Virus record (IMG/VR): IMGVR_UViG_3300030329_003953
Span: 1-22,365 of that record
Origin: a virus
Length of the DNA stretch: 22,365 bases
Reading direction: 5' to 3' (one strand)
The notes beneath the pieces were generated by a model. The model searched no databases, was not told the origin of the DNA, and saw only the letters and a program-made list of their open reading frames with translations. This document shows, one piece after another, positions 5,606 through 11,899 of the stretch (position 1 is its first letter; each line of letters begins with the position of its first letter). Made by a program: the position numbers and the translations under genes.

Positions 5606-5971
5606 TTAGTCCCTTAACAAAAATCCCTCGAGCGCGGCCTCCCCTCTGCGTTTTTTCTCGTAAACATTGCGACGACTCAACCCGGAGCGCTTGACCGTCT
5701 CATCCAACCCCAACGTATAAAACATCCGCGTGATTTCGACGTCCTGCCCCATCCGGCTTTCTAGTAAGTGGTTCATCGCTTTCTGCACACGCCCCAATCC
5801 CGGCGGTGGTAACACCCCGGACGGAATGCTGGATTGAAAGCCACTTTCACCGGGCGAGTTCCGCAGGCGCCAGATGGGGGTCGATCCGGGATAACCCGAT
5901 TCCTCCGAGTTGTACCAAGCAGCCCAATCTTTTAACAGTTCCACGATTTCAGACAATCTACGAAACACCAT
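5606..5971 (-). CDS. Candidate late-gene antiterminator (Q-like) with sigma-4-type HTH
   Basis: The 121-residue protein has a tryptophan-rich N-terminal part (LKDWAAWYNSEESGYP) typical of small phage Q/antitermination-type regulators. Its C-terminal half reads as a sigma region 4-like helix-turn-helix: 'VQKAMNHLLESRMGQDVEITRMFYTLGLDETVKRSGLS...', followed by a basic recognition helix (SRRNVYEKKRRGEAALEGFL). It is the last regulator of the leftward early operon and lies upstream of the lysis region, where lambdoid phages carry Q. The ATG at 5971 is used; a TTG sits directly before it. No good ribosome site is seen. The Q role is inferred from position and fold. Confidence 0.6.
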   Translation of the reverse strand: MVFRRLSEIVELLKDWAAWYNSEESGYPGSTPIWRLRNSPGESGFQSSIPSGVLPPPGLGRVQKAMNHLLESRMGQDVEITRMFYTLGLDETVKRSGLSRRNVYEKKRRGEAALEGFLLRD

Positions 5972-5986
5972 CAACGAGAAACCGAT

Positions 5987-6427
5987 TTAGTTATAACCGA
6001 CAAATTCGATGCGGCCTTGTTCTCCCTGGTCTCGTCGCTTTCGCATTGTTTGATATTGATCTCGGTAGTGCGCAGCGATGGCTTTTCTTTCGGCTTTTGT
6101 AAATTTAATCGACAGGTCATTTACTTTCTCCCTCAAAAGTTCAAGCGCTCCATCGCCCAATAGATTCCTGCAAAAGTCGGCAAACTCCATCGGGCGCTCG
6201 GTGAAATACCGATGGCTCGATGTGCAAAGCGCGACAGCGTTGTTCGGCTCCCATCGCACGTTCCGGCTACGCCTTCCCCAGATATGCGCGGCCTCGATGA
6301 TGCGGCTTTTCCCACTCGCCTGTCCGTCAGGACACACCAACCCGGTATGCTCGCAGGTGAAATTGGCCCGCTCACGGACGCATAGAGAAAAATAGTGATC
6401 GGCAGCATCGCGTCTGATTCCACTCAT
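5987..6427 (-). CDS. HNH nuclease-like protein
   Basis: The ATG at 6427 overlaps the upstream stop (ATGA), giving 146 residues. It has an HNH-type layout: a first Cys in 'ANFTCEHTGLVCPDG' (about 23-37), the core 'IIEAAHIWGRRSRNVRWEPNNAVALCTSSHRYF' (about 43-75; AAH, N and H as the H-N-H elements), and a helical C-terminus. The C-terminal part is charged (KFTKAERKAIAAHYRDQY). Phage proteins of this type near replication genes include NinG/Rap-like recombination nucleases and small HNH endonucleases; this one cannot be assigned to either with certainty. It sits directly before the candidate antiterminator, as nin-region nucleases do before Q. Confidence 0.75.
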   Translation of the reverse strand: MSGIRRDAADHYFSLCVRERANFTCEHTGLVCPDGQASGKSRIIEAAHIWGRRSRNVRWEPNNAVALCTSSHRYFTERPMEFADFCRNLLGDGALELLREKVNDLSIKFTKAERKAIAAHYRDQYQTMRKRRDQGEQGRIEFVGYN

Positions 6428-6744
6428 GCGCGGCGTTGATTCGCATTCAGGGAGCGCCATACGTCTATCTGGGTCTGCCAGTTTTGGCGCCGCAAGTGCA
6501 TTAGGGTTTTCTCAAACTCGGCGGTTCTAAGCTCGTCCAGAGCCAACGCATATTCCGCCGACATTAACGCTGACGCTTCGCGCTGCGCTACCGTTCCCGC
6601 CGATGGCATTGCTTTTGCCCGCGCTACTTTCAGCCCTTCTTTCGCAGCGACTTGGCGTGCTGATGCCTGGGCGAAGCGCTCATCGGTCTCGACCAAGCCC
6701 GCCAGCGCCTTTTCCACATCTATTTCGCTAGGCAAGGGCATCAT
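6424..6744 (-). CDS. Unknown helical early protein
   Basis: This 106-residue protein is not recognised by function. It is predicted to be nearly all helix: an N-terminal 'SEIDVEKALAGLVETDERFAQASARQVAAKEGLKVARAKAM' and a C-terminal 'SALMSAEYALALDELRTAEFEKTLMHLRRQNWQTQIDVWRS', so a two-helix hairpin or coiled coil is likely. Two ATG codons lie in series (6744 and 6741). It overlaps the preceding HTH protein by 17 bases and the following HNH gene by 4, deep in the early operon. Similar small helical proteins recur beside HNH and HTH proteins in phage early regions, but their job is unknown to me. Confidence 0.7.
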   Translation of the reverse strand: MMPLPSEIDVEKALAGLVETDERFAQASARQVAAKEGLKVARAKAMPSAGTVAQREASALMSAEYALALDELRTAEFEKTLMHLRRQNWQTQIDVWRSLNANQRRA

Positions 6745-6946
6745 TCACCAACACGTATTGCGCAACTTTTGTTTTTTCACCATGGCGGTTGGTGACCGTT
6801 TTGCGTTTCGAGATGATTTGATGCCCCCGTTTTTTCAAATCGTGTATGCGGGAAGCGGTGCGCATAATGCCTAACTCCATCCCGTCCATCGATGTGATCG
6901 GTCGTTTTCTCAGCAGTTTCAAAATTTGTTGTTCTTGTGTGTTCAT
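6728..6946 (-). CDS. Small helix-turn-helix protein (HTH_39-like)
   Basis: The 72-residue product reads as one helix-turn-helix or winged-helix domain: helix 'TQEQQILKLLRKRP' (about 3-15), 'ITSMDGMELGIMRTASRIHDLKKRGHQI' (about 17-44) as the turn and recognition helix, then a beta hairpin 'KRKTVTNRHGEKTKVAQYVLV' (about 47-67). The wording 'ITSMDGMELGI..ASRIHDLKKRGH.I' is typical of the phage HTH_39 family. It has a strong GAGGAGT ribosome site ten bases before the ATG. It probably binds DNA as a small regulator or replication accessory; its target is not visible. Confidence 0.8.
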   Translation of the reverse strand: MNTQEQQILKLLRKRPITSMDGMELGIMRTASRIHDLKKRGHQIISKRKTVTNRHGEKTKVAQYVLVNDALA

Positions 6947-6958
6947 TTTTTTTACTCC

Positions 6959-7303
6959 TCAAAATTTCAACTCTTTGAATAACTCTTTTCTCGCTTCGGC
7001 CCGCTCGGCGCTGGCAACGTTCGCATCGCACATCACCCGCGATAAAACCCCGACGTAATCGGTGCGCTGACACATCTCGCCGATCTTGGTTTCGCGAATG
7101 TCATCCCACAAGGTGCGCTCGGCAGTGGGCGGGTTTTCAAAACAGCGTCGACAAATCCAACCCCCGGCTATCGAGCGACCGAAGACGTTTGCACTAGAGC
7201 AATAATCGCAATGAGGCTTGGAGACGCTCTCTGCCTTCCAACCGCATTTACACCATTTCGCATTCGCAGCTAGTTTTTTTTCGCACTCAGGACACTCGCT
7301 CAT
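6959..7303 (-). CDS. Zinc-ribbon early protein
   Basis: This 114-residue protein has clear zinc-binding pairs: CPEC (4-7) with CKC (about 18-20), and CDYC (32-35) with CRRC (about 51-54), making two ribbon-like knuckles. The C-terminal half is helical and charged (SAERAEARKELFKELKF). The ATG at 7303 is preceded by GGAGGG that lies inside the end of the replication gene. It directly follows the replication initiator, where some phages have helicase-loader or accessory proteins, but the sequence gives no sign of an ATPase. A role in nucleic-acid binding is likely; nothing more can be said. Confidence 0.75.
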   Translation of the reverse strand: MSECPECEKKLAANAKWCKCGWKAESVSKPHCDYCSSANVFGRSIAGGWICRRCFENPPTAERTLWDDIRETKIGEMCQRTDYVGVLSRVMCDANVASAERAEARKELFKELKF

Positions 7304-7306
7304 TTT

Positions 7307-7957
7307 TCATCCCTCCGGTATTTCTGAAACGTAGTCGGCGAACTTGCTCTGTCGGAACAACGTCCCGATCCGAATATATTTTTTCATTTCGTCATCGTCT
7401 CCCCACTCGCGATTTTTGCGCACAATCACAGCCCTACAATCGTCCTCTGAATATCCCGCTTTCAGAATGTCGACGACAGCATCCAAACTTGCTCCATGCG
7501 GTCGGGCGTGTTTACCGCATTTACGATTGAAAAAATCGATGACGTTCTTCGCTGACTCTGAAAAATTCTTTTTATTTATATTTTTGTTTCTTTGATGGTT
7601 AATTGATGGTTCTAATAGTCCTGCATCTAATGCACACCCCCCTGCATTAGACGCAGTACCGTCCTGCATCTGGCGCAGGGGTTCGACGCCATTTAGTGCT
7701 GCATCTCGTGCAGGGGTCAGCACATAATTCGATGCCCTGCCCGGCACACGATCAACGCGCAAATAATGCTCGGTTTCTAGGAACTGAATCGCGGCCCGAA
7801 TCGCTCTTTGTTTTAATCCTGTCCGCCTCGAAATACTGCCAACGGAAGGCCAACAAAGACCATCGTCATTGGCCTGATCAGCCAAGGAAATTAACACCAG
7901 CTTTTGAGACGGACTCACTTGCACATCCCACGCCTGCGATAAAATTTTTGTGCTCAA
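7307..7957 (-). CDS. Replication initiator, O-like (HTH plus Phg_2220_C-type domain)
   Basis: The 216-residue protein has an N-terminal winged helix-turn-helix (residues about 15-80, 'KLVLISLADQANDDGLCWPSVGSISRRTGLKQRAIRAAI'), typical of phage O-type initiators. A low-complexity linker (about 85-132) follows, then a C-terminal 'conserved phage' domain (about 135-210: VIDFFNRKCGKHARP, ...EWGDDDEMKKYIRIGTLF). It would bind origin iterons and recruit the host replisome. The linker DNA itself contains four repeats that look like the origin (7621-7713). The start codon is TTG at 7957, within TTGA that includes the stop of the Cro-like gene, so translation is probably coupled. No nearby helicase gene is seen, so host DnaB is probably recruited. 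Confidence 0.8.
   Translation of the reverse strand: MSTKILSQAWDVQVSPSQKLVLISLADQANDDGLCWPSVGSISRRTGLKQRAIRAAIQFLETEHYLRVDRVPGRASNYVLTPARDAALNGVEPLRQMQDGTASNAGGCALDAGLLEPSINHQRNKNINKKNFSESAKNVIDFFNRKCGKHARPHGASLDAVVDILKAGYSEDDCRAVIVRKNREWGDDDEMKKYIRIGTLFRQSKFADYVSEIPEG
7621..7713. other. Putative replication origin: four iterons in the initiator gene
   Basis: Four related 14-15 bp repeats with dyad symmetry, consensus CTGCATCTNNYGCAG, start at 7621, 7642, 7664 and 7699, so the first three are spaced 21-22 bp (two helical turns). They lie in the linker-coding part of the O-like gene. A T-rich stretch (about 7558-7619) lies next to them and could be the unwinding region. Lambda has the same layout, with iterons and an AT-rich region inside gene O. 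Confidence 0.65.
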
Positions 7958-8175
7958 AGACGCCAGTCGCCGGGATAGAATTTGGGTTTGAAATTCTCTG
8001 CTTTGATGGCTCCTTGCGATGCGTTCGCGACCGCCTCTCGGCGACTTTCCGGGACGAAATTATCACTACGCCATTTGTAAAAACCGTCCCTCGAAATGCC
8101 GCAATTTTGCGCGAAATCTGTTACGGTTTTGCCGCTGCTCCTCAGCGCTTTTTTGAGTAAATCAGTATGGTTCAT
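7954..8175 (-). CDS. Cro-like helix-turn-helix regulator
   Basis: From the ATG at 8175 the product is 73 residues. It is one small HTH: helix 'TDLLKKALRSSGK' (about 4-16), then 'TVTDFAQNCGISRDGFYKWRSDNFVPESRREAVANAS' (about 17-53), with 'FAQNCGISRDGFYKWR' as the turn and recognition helix. Small single-domain Cro-like proteins repress the opposing immunity promoter and favour lytic growth. It starts the leftward early operon and is divergent from the HTH/PAS operon, with a 17-bp palindromic operator 21 bases upstream. Its stop overlaps the TTG start of the O-like gene. A longer upstream frame exists but would cover the operator and is rejected. Confidence 0.8.
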   Translation of the reverse strand: MNHTDLLKKALRSSGKTVTDFAQNCGISRDGFYKWRSDNFVPESRREAVANASQGAIKAENFKPKFYPGDWRL

Positions 8176-8195
8176 GTATCGAAAATACTCCGAAA

Positions 8196-8212
8196 GTTTA
8201 GTATCACTAAAC
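8196..8212. promoter_or_regulatory. 17-bp palindromic operator
   Basis: GTTTAGT-ATC-ACTAAAC is a perfect 7+3+7 inverted repeat, the size of lambdoid operators. It lies 21 bases upstream of the Cro-like start codon, where it would cover that gene's promoter. No second perfect copy was found in the region. Confidence 0.7.
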
Positions 8213-8254
8213 AATAAGATACATTTATGTCGGTCTGAAATCAACAGGGGGGTA

Positions 8255-8283
8255 TTGACGGGAATCGAATGTACCTTTATCGT
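8255..8283 (+). promoter_or_regulatory. Candidate promoter of the HTH/PAS immunity operon
   Basis: TTGACG (8255-8260; 5/6 to consensus), 17 bases and TATCGT (8278-8283; 4/6) read towards the HTH gene. Transcription would start near 8290, giving a leader of about 100 bases that contains the inverted repeat at 8331-8363. Confidence 0.55.
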
Positions 8284-8330
8284 TCTTTTTGTAGACCGGA
8301 AAAAAACAAAAAACGGCTGCGACAGGAATG

Positions 8331-8363
8331 GCGAGACCAATGTCAAAATAGATCTGGTCTCGC
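8331..8363. promoter_or_regulatory. 9-bp inverted repeat in the immunity leader
   Basis: GCGAGACCA (8331-8339) and TGGTCTCGC (8355-8363) are perfect inverted copies separated by 15 bases, ending 27 bases before the HTH start codon. The same AGACC/GGTCT core also occurs at 8232-8236 and 8293-8297. It may be a protein-binding site or an RNA stem controlling translation. Confidence 0.55.
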
Positions 8364-8390
8364 AACTCAAACAAATAGCTGGAGTGTGCT

Positions 8391-8792
8391 ATGCCTAAAT
8401 TAAACACCGCTGCCCTGCGGCGGTTGATCGATGAACGCTATGGTGGTGTTCAACAACGTTTCTTAAATGACTTTAAATTGACTCGCAAAGCGATCGGCCA
8501 ATGGTATGCCGATGGGTTGGTGACGGATAAACGCCTAAAAGAGCTGTGCGATCACTTTTCAGTCGATCGTTCAGAGCTTGACCTCGAAGCCCTCGATATC
8601 GACATGGAAACTTTCATGCGCATATACGAGGTGCTTGAAAAACGTGCAGAGGAAGCCGGGGTGTCGATCCCGGCGAAAAGTCTGATTCACTGGACGGGAC
8701 TGAACTACCGCAAATTCGCGGATTCAAAGGGAACGGTGGATGTCGAAGTGTTCGACACGTTTCTGGAAACACAAAAGGAGAACAAAAAATAA
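8391..8792 (+). CDS. HTH immunity regulator (repressor candidate)
   Basis: The 133-residue protein has an N-terminal helix-turn-helix at about residues 18-60: 'GVQQRFLNDFKLTRKAIGQWYADGLVTDKRLKELCDHFSVDRSEL'. The C-terminal part is acidic and helical (DMETFMRIYEVLEKRAEEAG) and may dimerise. It lacks the LexA/S24 self-cleaving domain of lambda CI, so induction must depend on something other than RecA-driven cleavage. A GGAG ribosome site precedes the ATG at 8391. It is divergent from the Cro-like gene, as a repressor would be, and is followed by the PAS protein 18 bases later in the same operon. Which of the two HTH proteins keeps lysogeny is inferred from position. Confidence 0.75.
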   Translation: MPKLNTAALRRLIDERYGGVQQRFLNDFKLTRKAIGQWYADGLVTDKRLKELCDHFSVDRSELDLEALDIDMETFMRIYEVLEKRAEEAGVSIPAKSLIHWTGLNYRKFADSKGTVDVEVFDTFLETQKENKK

Positions 8793-8810
8793 TCGGGGAG
8801 GTTTATTACT

Positions 8811-9707
8811 ATGTTGCGCGAAATAAAAACGTCAGTCGACAATCAGATTCGACTACACGTCCGGGACTTCACTGCCCCGGTTATTGTCTGCAGGGAGCGT
8901 GATGGGGTGATGGCGTTTGTCTGCGAGCGAATGGCAGACCTGTTGGGCTTTGAACAGAGCGATTTGATTGGCGCCCACCGTCATAAAATTATGGTGAACA
9001 ATACGGACTTCTACGGGGAAGAAACCCGCACCCAGTTGCGCTTGAAAAACAACGGACAGGCTGAGGTGTTCTTTCACAATGACTTTCGAGATTTCGACAA
9101 CGAGCGTTATGCCGTAGGCACCGTCACCGATTTTCATTTATTGAACGATTCGACGAAACATCTTTTAGAAGACTATATGGAGTTTTCAAAACAATATTCT
9201 CCTCGCATCATTTCCGGCTTCAACGACGTTGAGATTCTCGACCTGCTACCGATTGGCGTGGCTTGCCTGGCGCTTTGCGACGACCCATTTTTTGTTTACG
9301 TCAACGATCATTTCTGTAAAGGCATCGGATATAGATGTGAGGATTTGTTGTCGGGTCGTGTGAAAACTCACGACATTTCGGTCGAGCAGTTTCGGATGAG
9401 TGATGTGGTCAGCCCGATCGGCAATTTCGACAACTCTTTAAACGGTTTTTACCACCATAAACAGTGGCGCCACAAAGCGGGTCATATCGTCGAAGGTCGT
9501 GTGTTGACAACGAAGGTCGCGTTCGCAGGCGAGAACATTGAATATGCGCTTTCCGTAATTTCTTTTCGGCGCGGGAATGCGTACCAGTTTGCCAAAACAC
9601 CCGCGGCCATAAAAAGGACTGCGGAACTGACAAACCAAACTCCGGAGCAGGTAATCGAGGTTTGTGAAACCTTGCAGCGGGAGGGATTTTTGCAATTTCC
9701 TGACTAA
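8811..9707 (+). CDS. Double PAS-domain sensor protein
   Basis: This 298-residue protein has two PAS-like domains. The first (residues about 20-110) shows 'VIVCRERDGVMAFVCERMADLLGFEQSDLIGAHRHKI' and a C-terminal beta set ending 'AVGTVTDFH'. The second (about 140-255) shows 'LDLLPIGVACLALCDDPFFVYVNDHFCKGIGYRCEDLLSG' and 'YALSVISFR'. The end (about 265-298) is a helical segment, 'TPEQVIEVCETLQREGFLQF', like a small winged-helix fragment. PAS domains bind small ligands, haem or flavin, or mediate dimers. There is no kinase or GGDEF domain, and no LOV-type NCRFLQ motif. A GGGAGG site precedes the ATG. As the second gene of the immunity operon it may tune the repressor to a host signal; this is inference. 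Confidence 0.75.
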   Translation: MLREIKTSVDNQIRLHVRDFTAPVIVCRERDGVMAFVCERMADLLGFEQSDLIGAHRHKIMVNNTDFYGEETRTQLRLKNNGQAEVFFHNDFRDFDNERYAVGTVTDFHLLNDSTKHLLEDYMEFSKQYSPRIISGFNDVEILDLLPIGVACLALCDDPFFVYVNDHFCKGIGYRCEDLLSGRVKTHDISVEQFRMSDVVSPIGNFDNSLNGFYHHKQWRHKAGHIVEGRVLTTKVAFAGENIEYALSVISFRRGNAYQFAKTPAAIKRTAELTNQTPEQVIEVCETLQREGFLQFPD

Positions 9708-9720
9708 TTTTCGTTTTTTT

Positions 9721-9741
9721 TGCCCCCTTTCGGGGGTTTTT
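9721..9741. terminator. Intrinsic terminator after the immunity operon
   Basis: CCCCC (9723-9727) and GGGGG (9732-9736) form a stem with a TTTC loop, followed by five T residues on the plus strand and preceded by a T-run that gives an A-run on the other side. It ends the HTH/PAS operon and separates it from the recombination operon. Confidence 0.85.
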
Positions 9742-9816
9742 CTTGTCTCTTTGTGTTTACTTTTAATATACTTTTAGTTATCTTCTATTACGTATTGTAA
9801 ATAAACGAGATACAAA

Positions 9817-10005
9817 ATGACGAAAAACGAAACTAAATCTGTCTATTTTAGAACCGAGAACACCTGGGTAGAAGTTGATGGCGATATCTCCATCGACCAC
9901 CTCTGCGCTGCTTTGCAAAAAAGCGGTTACAGGATTGTCTCGCGCCCTACCAATGGACAGACCAAAACAAACGGCCTCAAGGTCGAGGAGTTCCACAATG
10001 CATAG
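9817..10005 (+). CDS. Small unknown protein, first gene of the recombination operon
   Basis: The 62-residue protein is polar, with a short beta-rich start (KSVYFRTENTWVEVDGDISIDHL) followed by one helix (CAALQKSGYRIV). It has no signal peptide or membrane segment and is not recognised. It begins the rightward operon that leads to the ERF, YqaJ and integrase genes, and overlaps the next gene by 8 bases. Upstream there is only weak promoter-like sequence (TTTACT, 17 bases, TATCTT near 9757-9785), so the operon's promoter is not settled. Confidence 0.65.
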   Translation: MTKNETKSVYFRTENTWVEVDGDISIDHLCAALQKSGYRIVSRPTNGQTKTNGLKVEEFHNA

Positions 10006-10414
10006 CCTTATAACTGAGCGCGAATACCGGGAAATCATGTTAGACATTGCCGAACGCTATTGCGAGTTTTCGGACATTCCCGACAGCGAATTACAAAAAT
10101 TGGCGTTAGCAAACTGGCGTTTGGACGATGTTGGCGAGCGCTGCAACGCACTGACCGATGACGACCTGCAAGTTGACTGGGGAGATGGCAGAAGGCGGAG
10201 TAAAACCAGATTGAGGATGCTGTCACTGGTTGACCGTCTGGACGATCTGTTCGCCATGAGAGAAAGAGCCAATCTGACCGATGCGCAGGCGCAGGTAGAC
10301 CTTAATGACATTCTCGATCACGTGCTTCAAAACATCACCGAATATCGGAAATGGTCGATCGAAGACGATTTCGAACGGGCGCAGACTGCACTCGATTTCC
10401 AAAGAGCATCTTAA
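9998..10414 (+). CDS. Unknown acidic protein of the recombination operon
   Basis: From the ATG at 9998, preceded by GAGGAG, this is a 138-residue acidic, helix-rich protein ('REIMLDIAERYCEFSDIPDSELQKLALANWRLDD', 'RLRMLSLVDRLDDLFAMRERANLTDAQAQVDLNDILDHVL'). No motif is recognised. The longer frame starting at 9875 runs through the previous gene and is not used. It lies 11 bases before the ERF gene and is likely expressed with it, so it may be a recombination or nuclease-inhibitor accessory like those near lambda red, but there is no direct sign. Confidence 0.65.
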   Translation: MHSLITEREYREIMLDIAERYCEFSDIPDSELQKLALANWRLDDVGERCNALTDDDLQVDWGDGRRRSKTRLRMLSLVDRLDDLFAMRERANLTDAQAQVDLNDILDHVLQNITEYRKWSIEDDFERAQTALDFQRAS

Positions 10415-10425
10415 GGGGGCATCCA

Positions 10426-11022
10426 ATGACAGACGAAAAAATACCGAACATCTACGAGCGCATTTTAGCCGTCATGGATGATTTGCACTATGTACAAAAA
10501 GAGAACAAAAAAGTAAACAATCAATACTCCTTTGTTTCTCACGATGCGGTTACTGCCGCACTGCACCCTCTTTTAGTAAAGCATCGCATTGTAATGATCC
10601 CGTCTATCGTGGAACACACGATAGATGGTAATCGCACCACCGCGACTGTCAGCGTAGCGTTTGTGAATCCAGACGAACCGGATGATCGGGTTGTCAGCAC
10701 CTTTGTAGGATTCGGAATCGACAATCAGGACAAGGGAATTGGCAAGGCCGTCAGCTATGCCACTAAATACGCGATCCTGAAAACCTTTGTACTTGAGACC
10801 GGGGATGATCCCGAGCGCGATCAAATTGATTTTGAGCCGGGTTTCATTTCTGACTCGGAAATCGAATCACTGACCGAACTGATTGAAAACACGGGAACCA
10901 ACCTCGATAAGTTTTGTTCCCATTATCGGATCAACAATCTACAGGCGATGCCGAAAAACAGACTTGATGAGGCGGTCAATGCCCTCAGCAAAAAACGGGA
11001 GAAAGTTCATGCAGTTGCTTGA
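10426..11022 (+). CDS. erf: ERF-family single-strand annealing recombinase
   Basis: The 198-residue protein carries the ERF pattern: 'IYERILAVMDDLHYVQKENKK...YSFVSHDAVTAALHPLLVKHRIVMIPSIV' (residues about 6-66), with 'TATVSVAFVNPDEPDDRVVSTFVGFGIDNQDKGIGKAVSYATKYAILKTFVLETGDDPE' (about 71-130) as the core strand and loop. ERF proteins anneal single strands and serve phage recombination and circularisation. The start at 10426 is 12 bases after a GGGGG stretch. The YqaJ exonuclease begins inside its last codons (14-base overlap), which matches the usual annealase-exonuclease pairing. The C-terminal 60 residues are helical and less conserved. Confidence 0.9.
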   Translation: MTDEKIPNIYERILAVMDDLHYVQKENKKVNNQYSFVSHDAVTAALHPLLVKHRIVMIPSIVEHTIDGNRTTATVSVAFVNPDEPDDRVVSTFVGFGIDNQDKGIGKAVSYATKYAILKTFVLETGDDPERDQIDFEPGFISDSEIESLTELIENTGTNLDKFCSHYRINNLQAMPKNRLDEAVNALSKKREKVHAVA

Positions 11023-11899
11023 TGTAGAACAAGGCACCGACGAATGGCTCGCTCTGCGCAAAAAGTATTTTACGGCAAGCGAAGCCCCGGCAGTGATGGG
11101 CGCCGGATTATATGAGGTGAAAACCCCGAAAGATTTGGTAGCTCAAAAACAGGGACGGCTCAACAGCCAACCCTACGCGCCTGCTTTACAACACGGTCAT
11201 GACAGGGAGCCGCACATTCGCAAACGTTGCGAAGCGCTGCTCGGCGAATCATTTGTGCCTCAAGTCTGTGTCGAAGGGCAGTATTTGAGGTCAAGCGATG
11301 GCCTTAATATGGATCAAAACATCGACCTTGAAATCAAAGCGCCCTATAGCCCCAAGAGCAAAATTTTACAAGCCGCCAGGAAGGGCGAGATTTTAGACGC
11401 ACATCGGTGGCAGCTTGATCATTCGCTCCTTGTCACAGGATGCGAAAAGGTCGTCTTTGCGGTCGAAGATGCGGAAAACAACGATGTGATTTTGATCGAC
11501 TATTTACCGGATTTAGAACGCCGGGAGCAACTCATCGAAGGATGGCGGCGCTTCGCAGAACTTATGAAAGAAAAGCCGATCGAAACATCCGTCATTGCGG
11601 ACGATTTAGAACCGACGATTCAATCCTATTTGATGGCGAAAGATGAGGTGGAACGAGCTACCGAATATATGCACGCAATTCGATCGCAGATTTTGAATGA
11701 GTTGGACTCAGACAAAGAATGGGTCGCGCCGAACATTACGCTGGTTGTAAAAACGGTCACGCCAAAAGAGAAAACGGATTACAAACAACTTGTGACCGAC
11801 AACCTTGAGCTTCTGAAGGATGTCGATTTTGCAAAGTACAAAAAACAACCCAAGCCCTATCAAACAATTTTGGACAAAAGGAAAAAACAGAATGGCTGA
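11009..11899 (+). CDS. YqaJ-type (lambda exonuclease-like) recombinase exonuclease
   Basis: From the ATG at 11009 this is a 296-residue YqaJ-family nuclease. The N-terminus 'GTDEWLALRKKYFTASEAPAVMGAG' and the core 'LRSSDGLNMDQNIDLEIKAPYSP', with its D-(Q/E)...EIK metal site, are typical. 'HRWQLDHSLLVTGCEKVVFAVE' is the third conserved block. It degrades one strand of double-stranded ends so that the ERF annealase can load. The C-terminal 90 residues (about 200-296) contain a helical region that may bind the partner. It overlaps the ERF gene by 14 bases and the SSB-like gene by 8, so the three are coupled. A longer upstream frame is only the ERF gene out of frame. Confidence 0.9.
   Translation: MQLLDVEQGTDEWLALRKKYFTASEAPAVMGAGLYEVKTPKDLVAQKQGRLNSQPYAPALQHGHDREPHIRKRCEALLGESFVPQVCVEGQYLRSSDGLNMDQNIDLEIKAPYSPKSKILQAARKGEILDAHRWQLDHSLLVTGCEKVVFAVEDAENNDVILIDYLPDLERREQLIEGWRRFAELMKEKPIETSVIADDLEPTIQSYLMAKDEVERATEYMHAIRSQILNELDSDKEWVAPNITLVVKTVTPKEKTDYKQLVTDNLELLKDVDFAKYKKQPKPYQTILDKRKKQNG

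Noticed and set aside
7621-7713. CRISPR array
   Set aside because: The repeats are only about 15 bp, imperfect, unevenly spaced, and lie inside a coding gene; iterons explain them better.
8811-9707. LOV-type blue-light sensor
   Set aside because: The flavin-binding GXNCRFLQ-type motif is absent from both PAS-like domains.
9757-9785. Promoter of the recombination operon (TTTACT-17-TATCTT)
   Set aside because: Both boxes match consensus at only 4/6 in an AT-rich stretch where such matches are expected by chance, so it is not listed as a feature.
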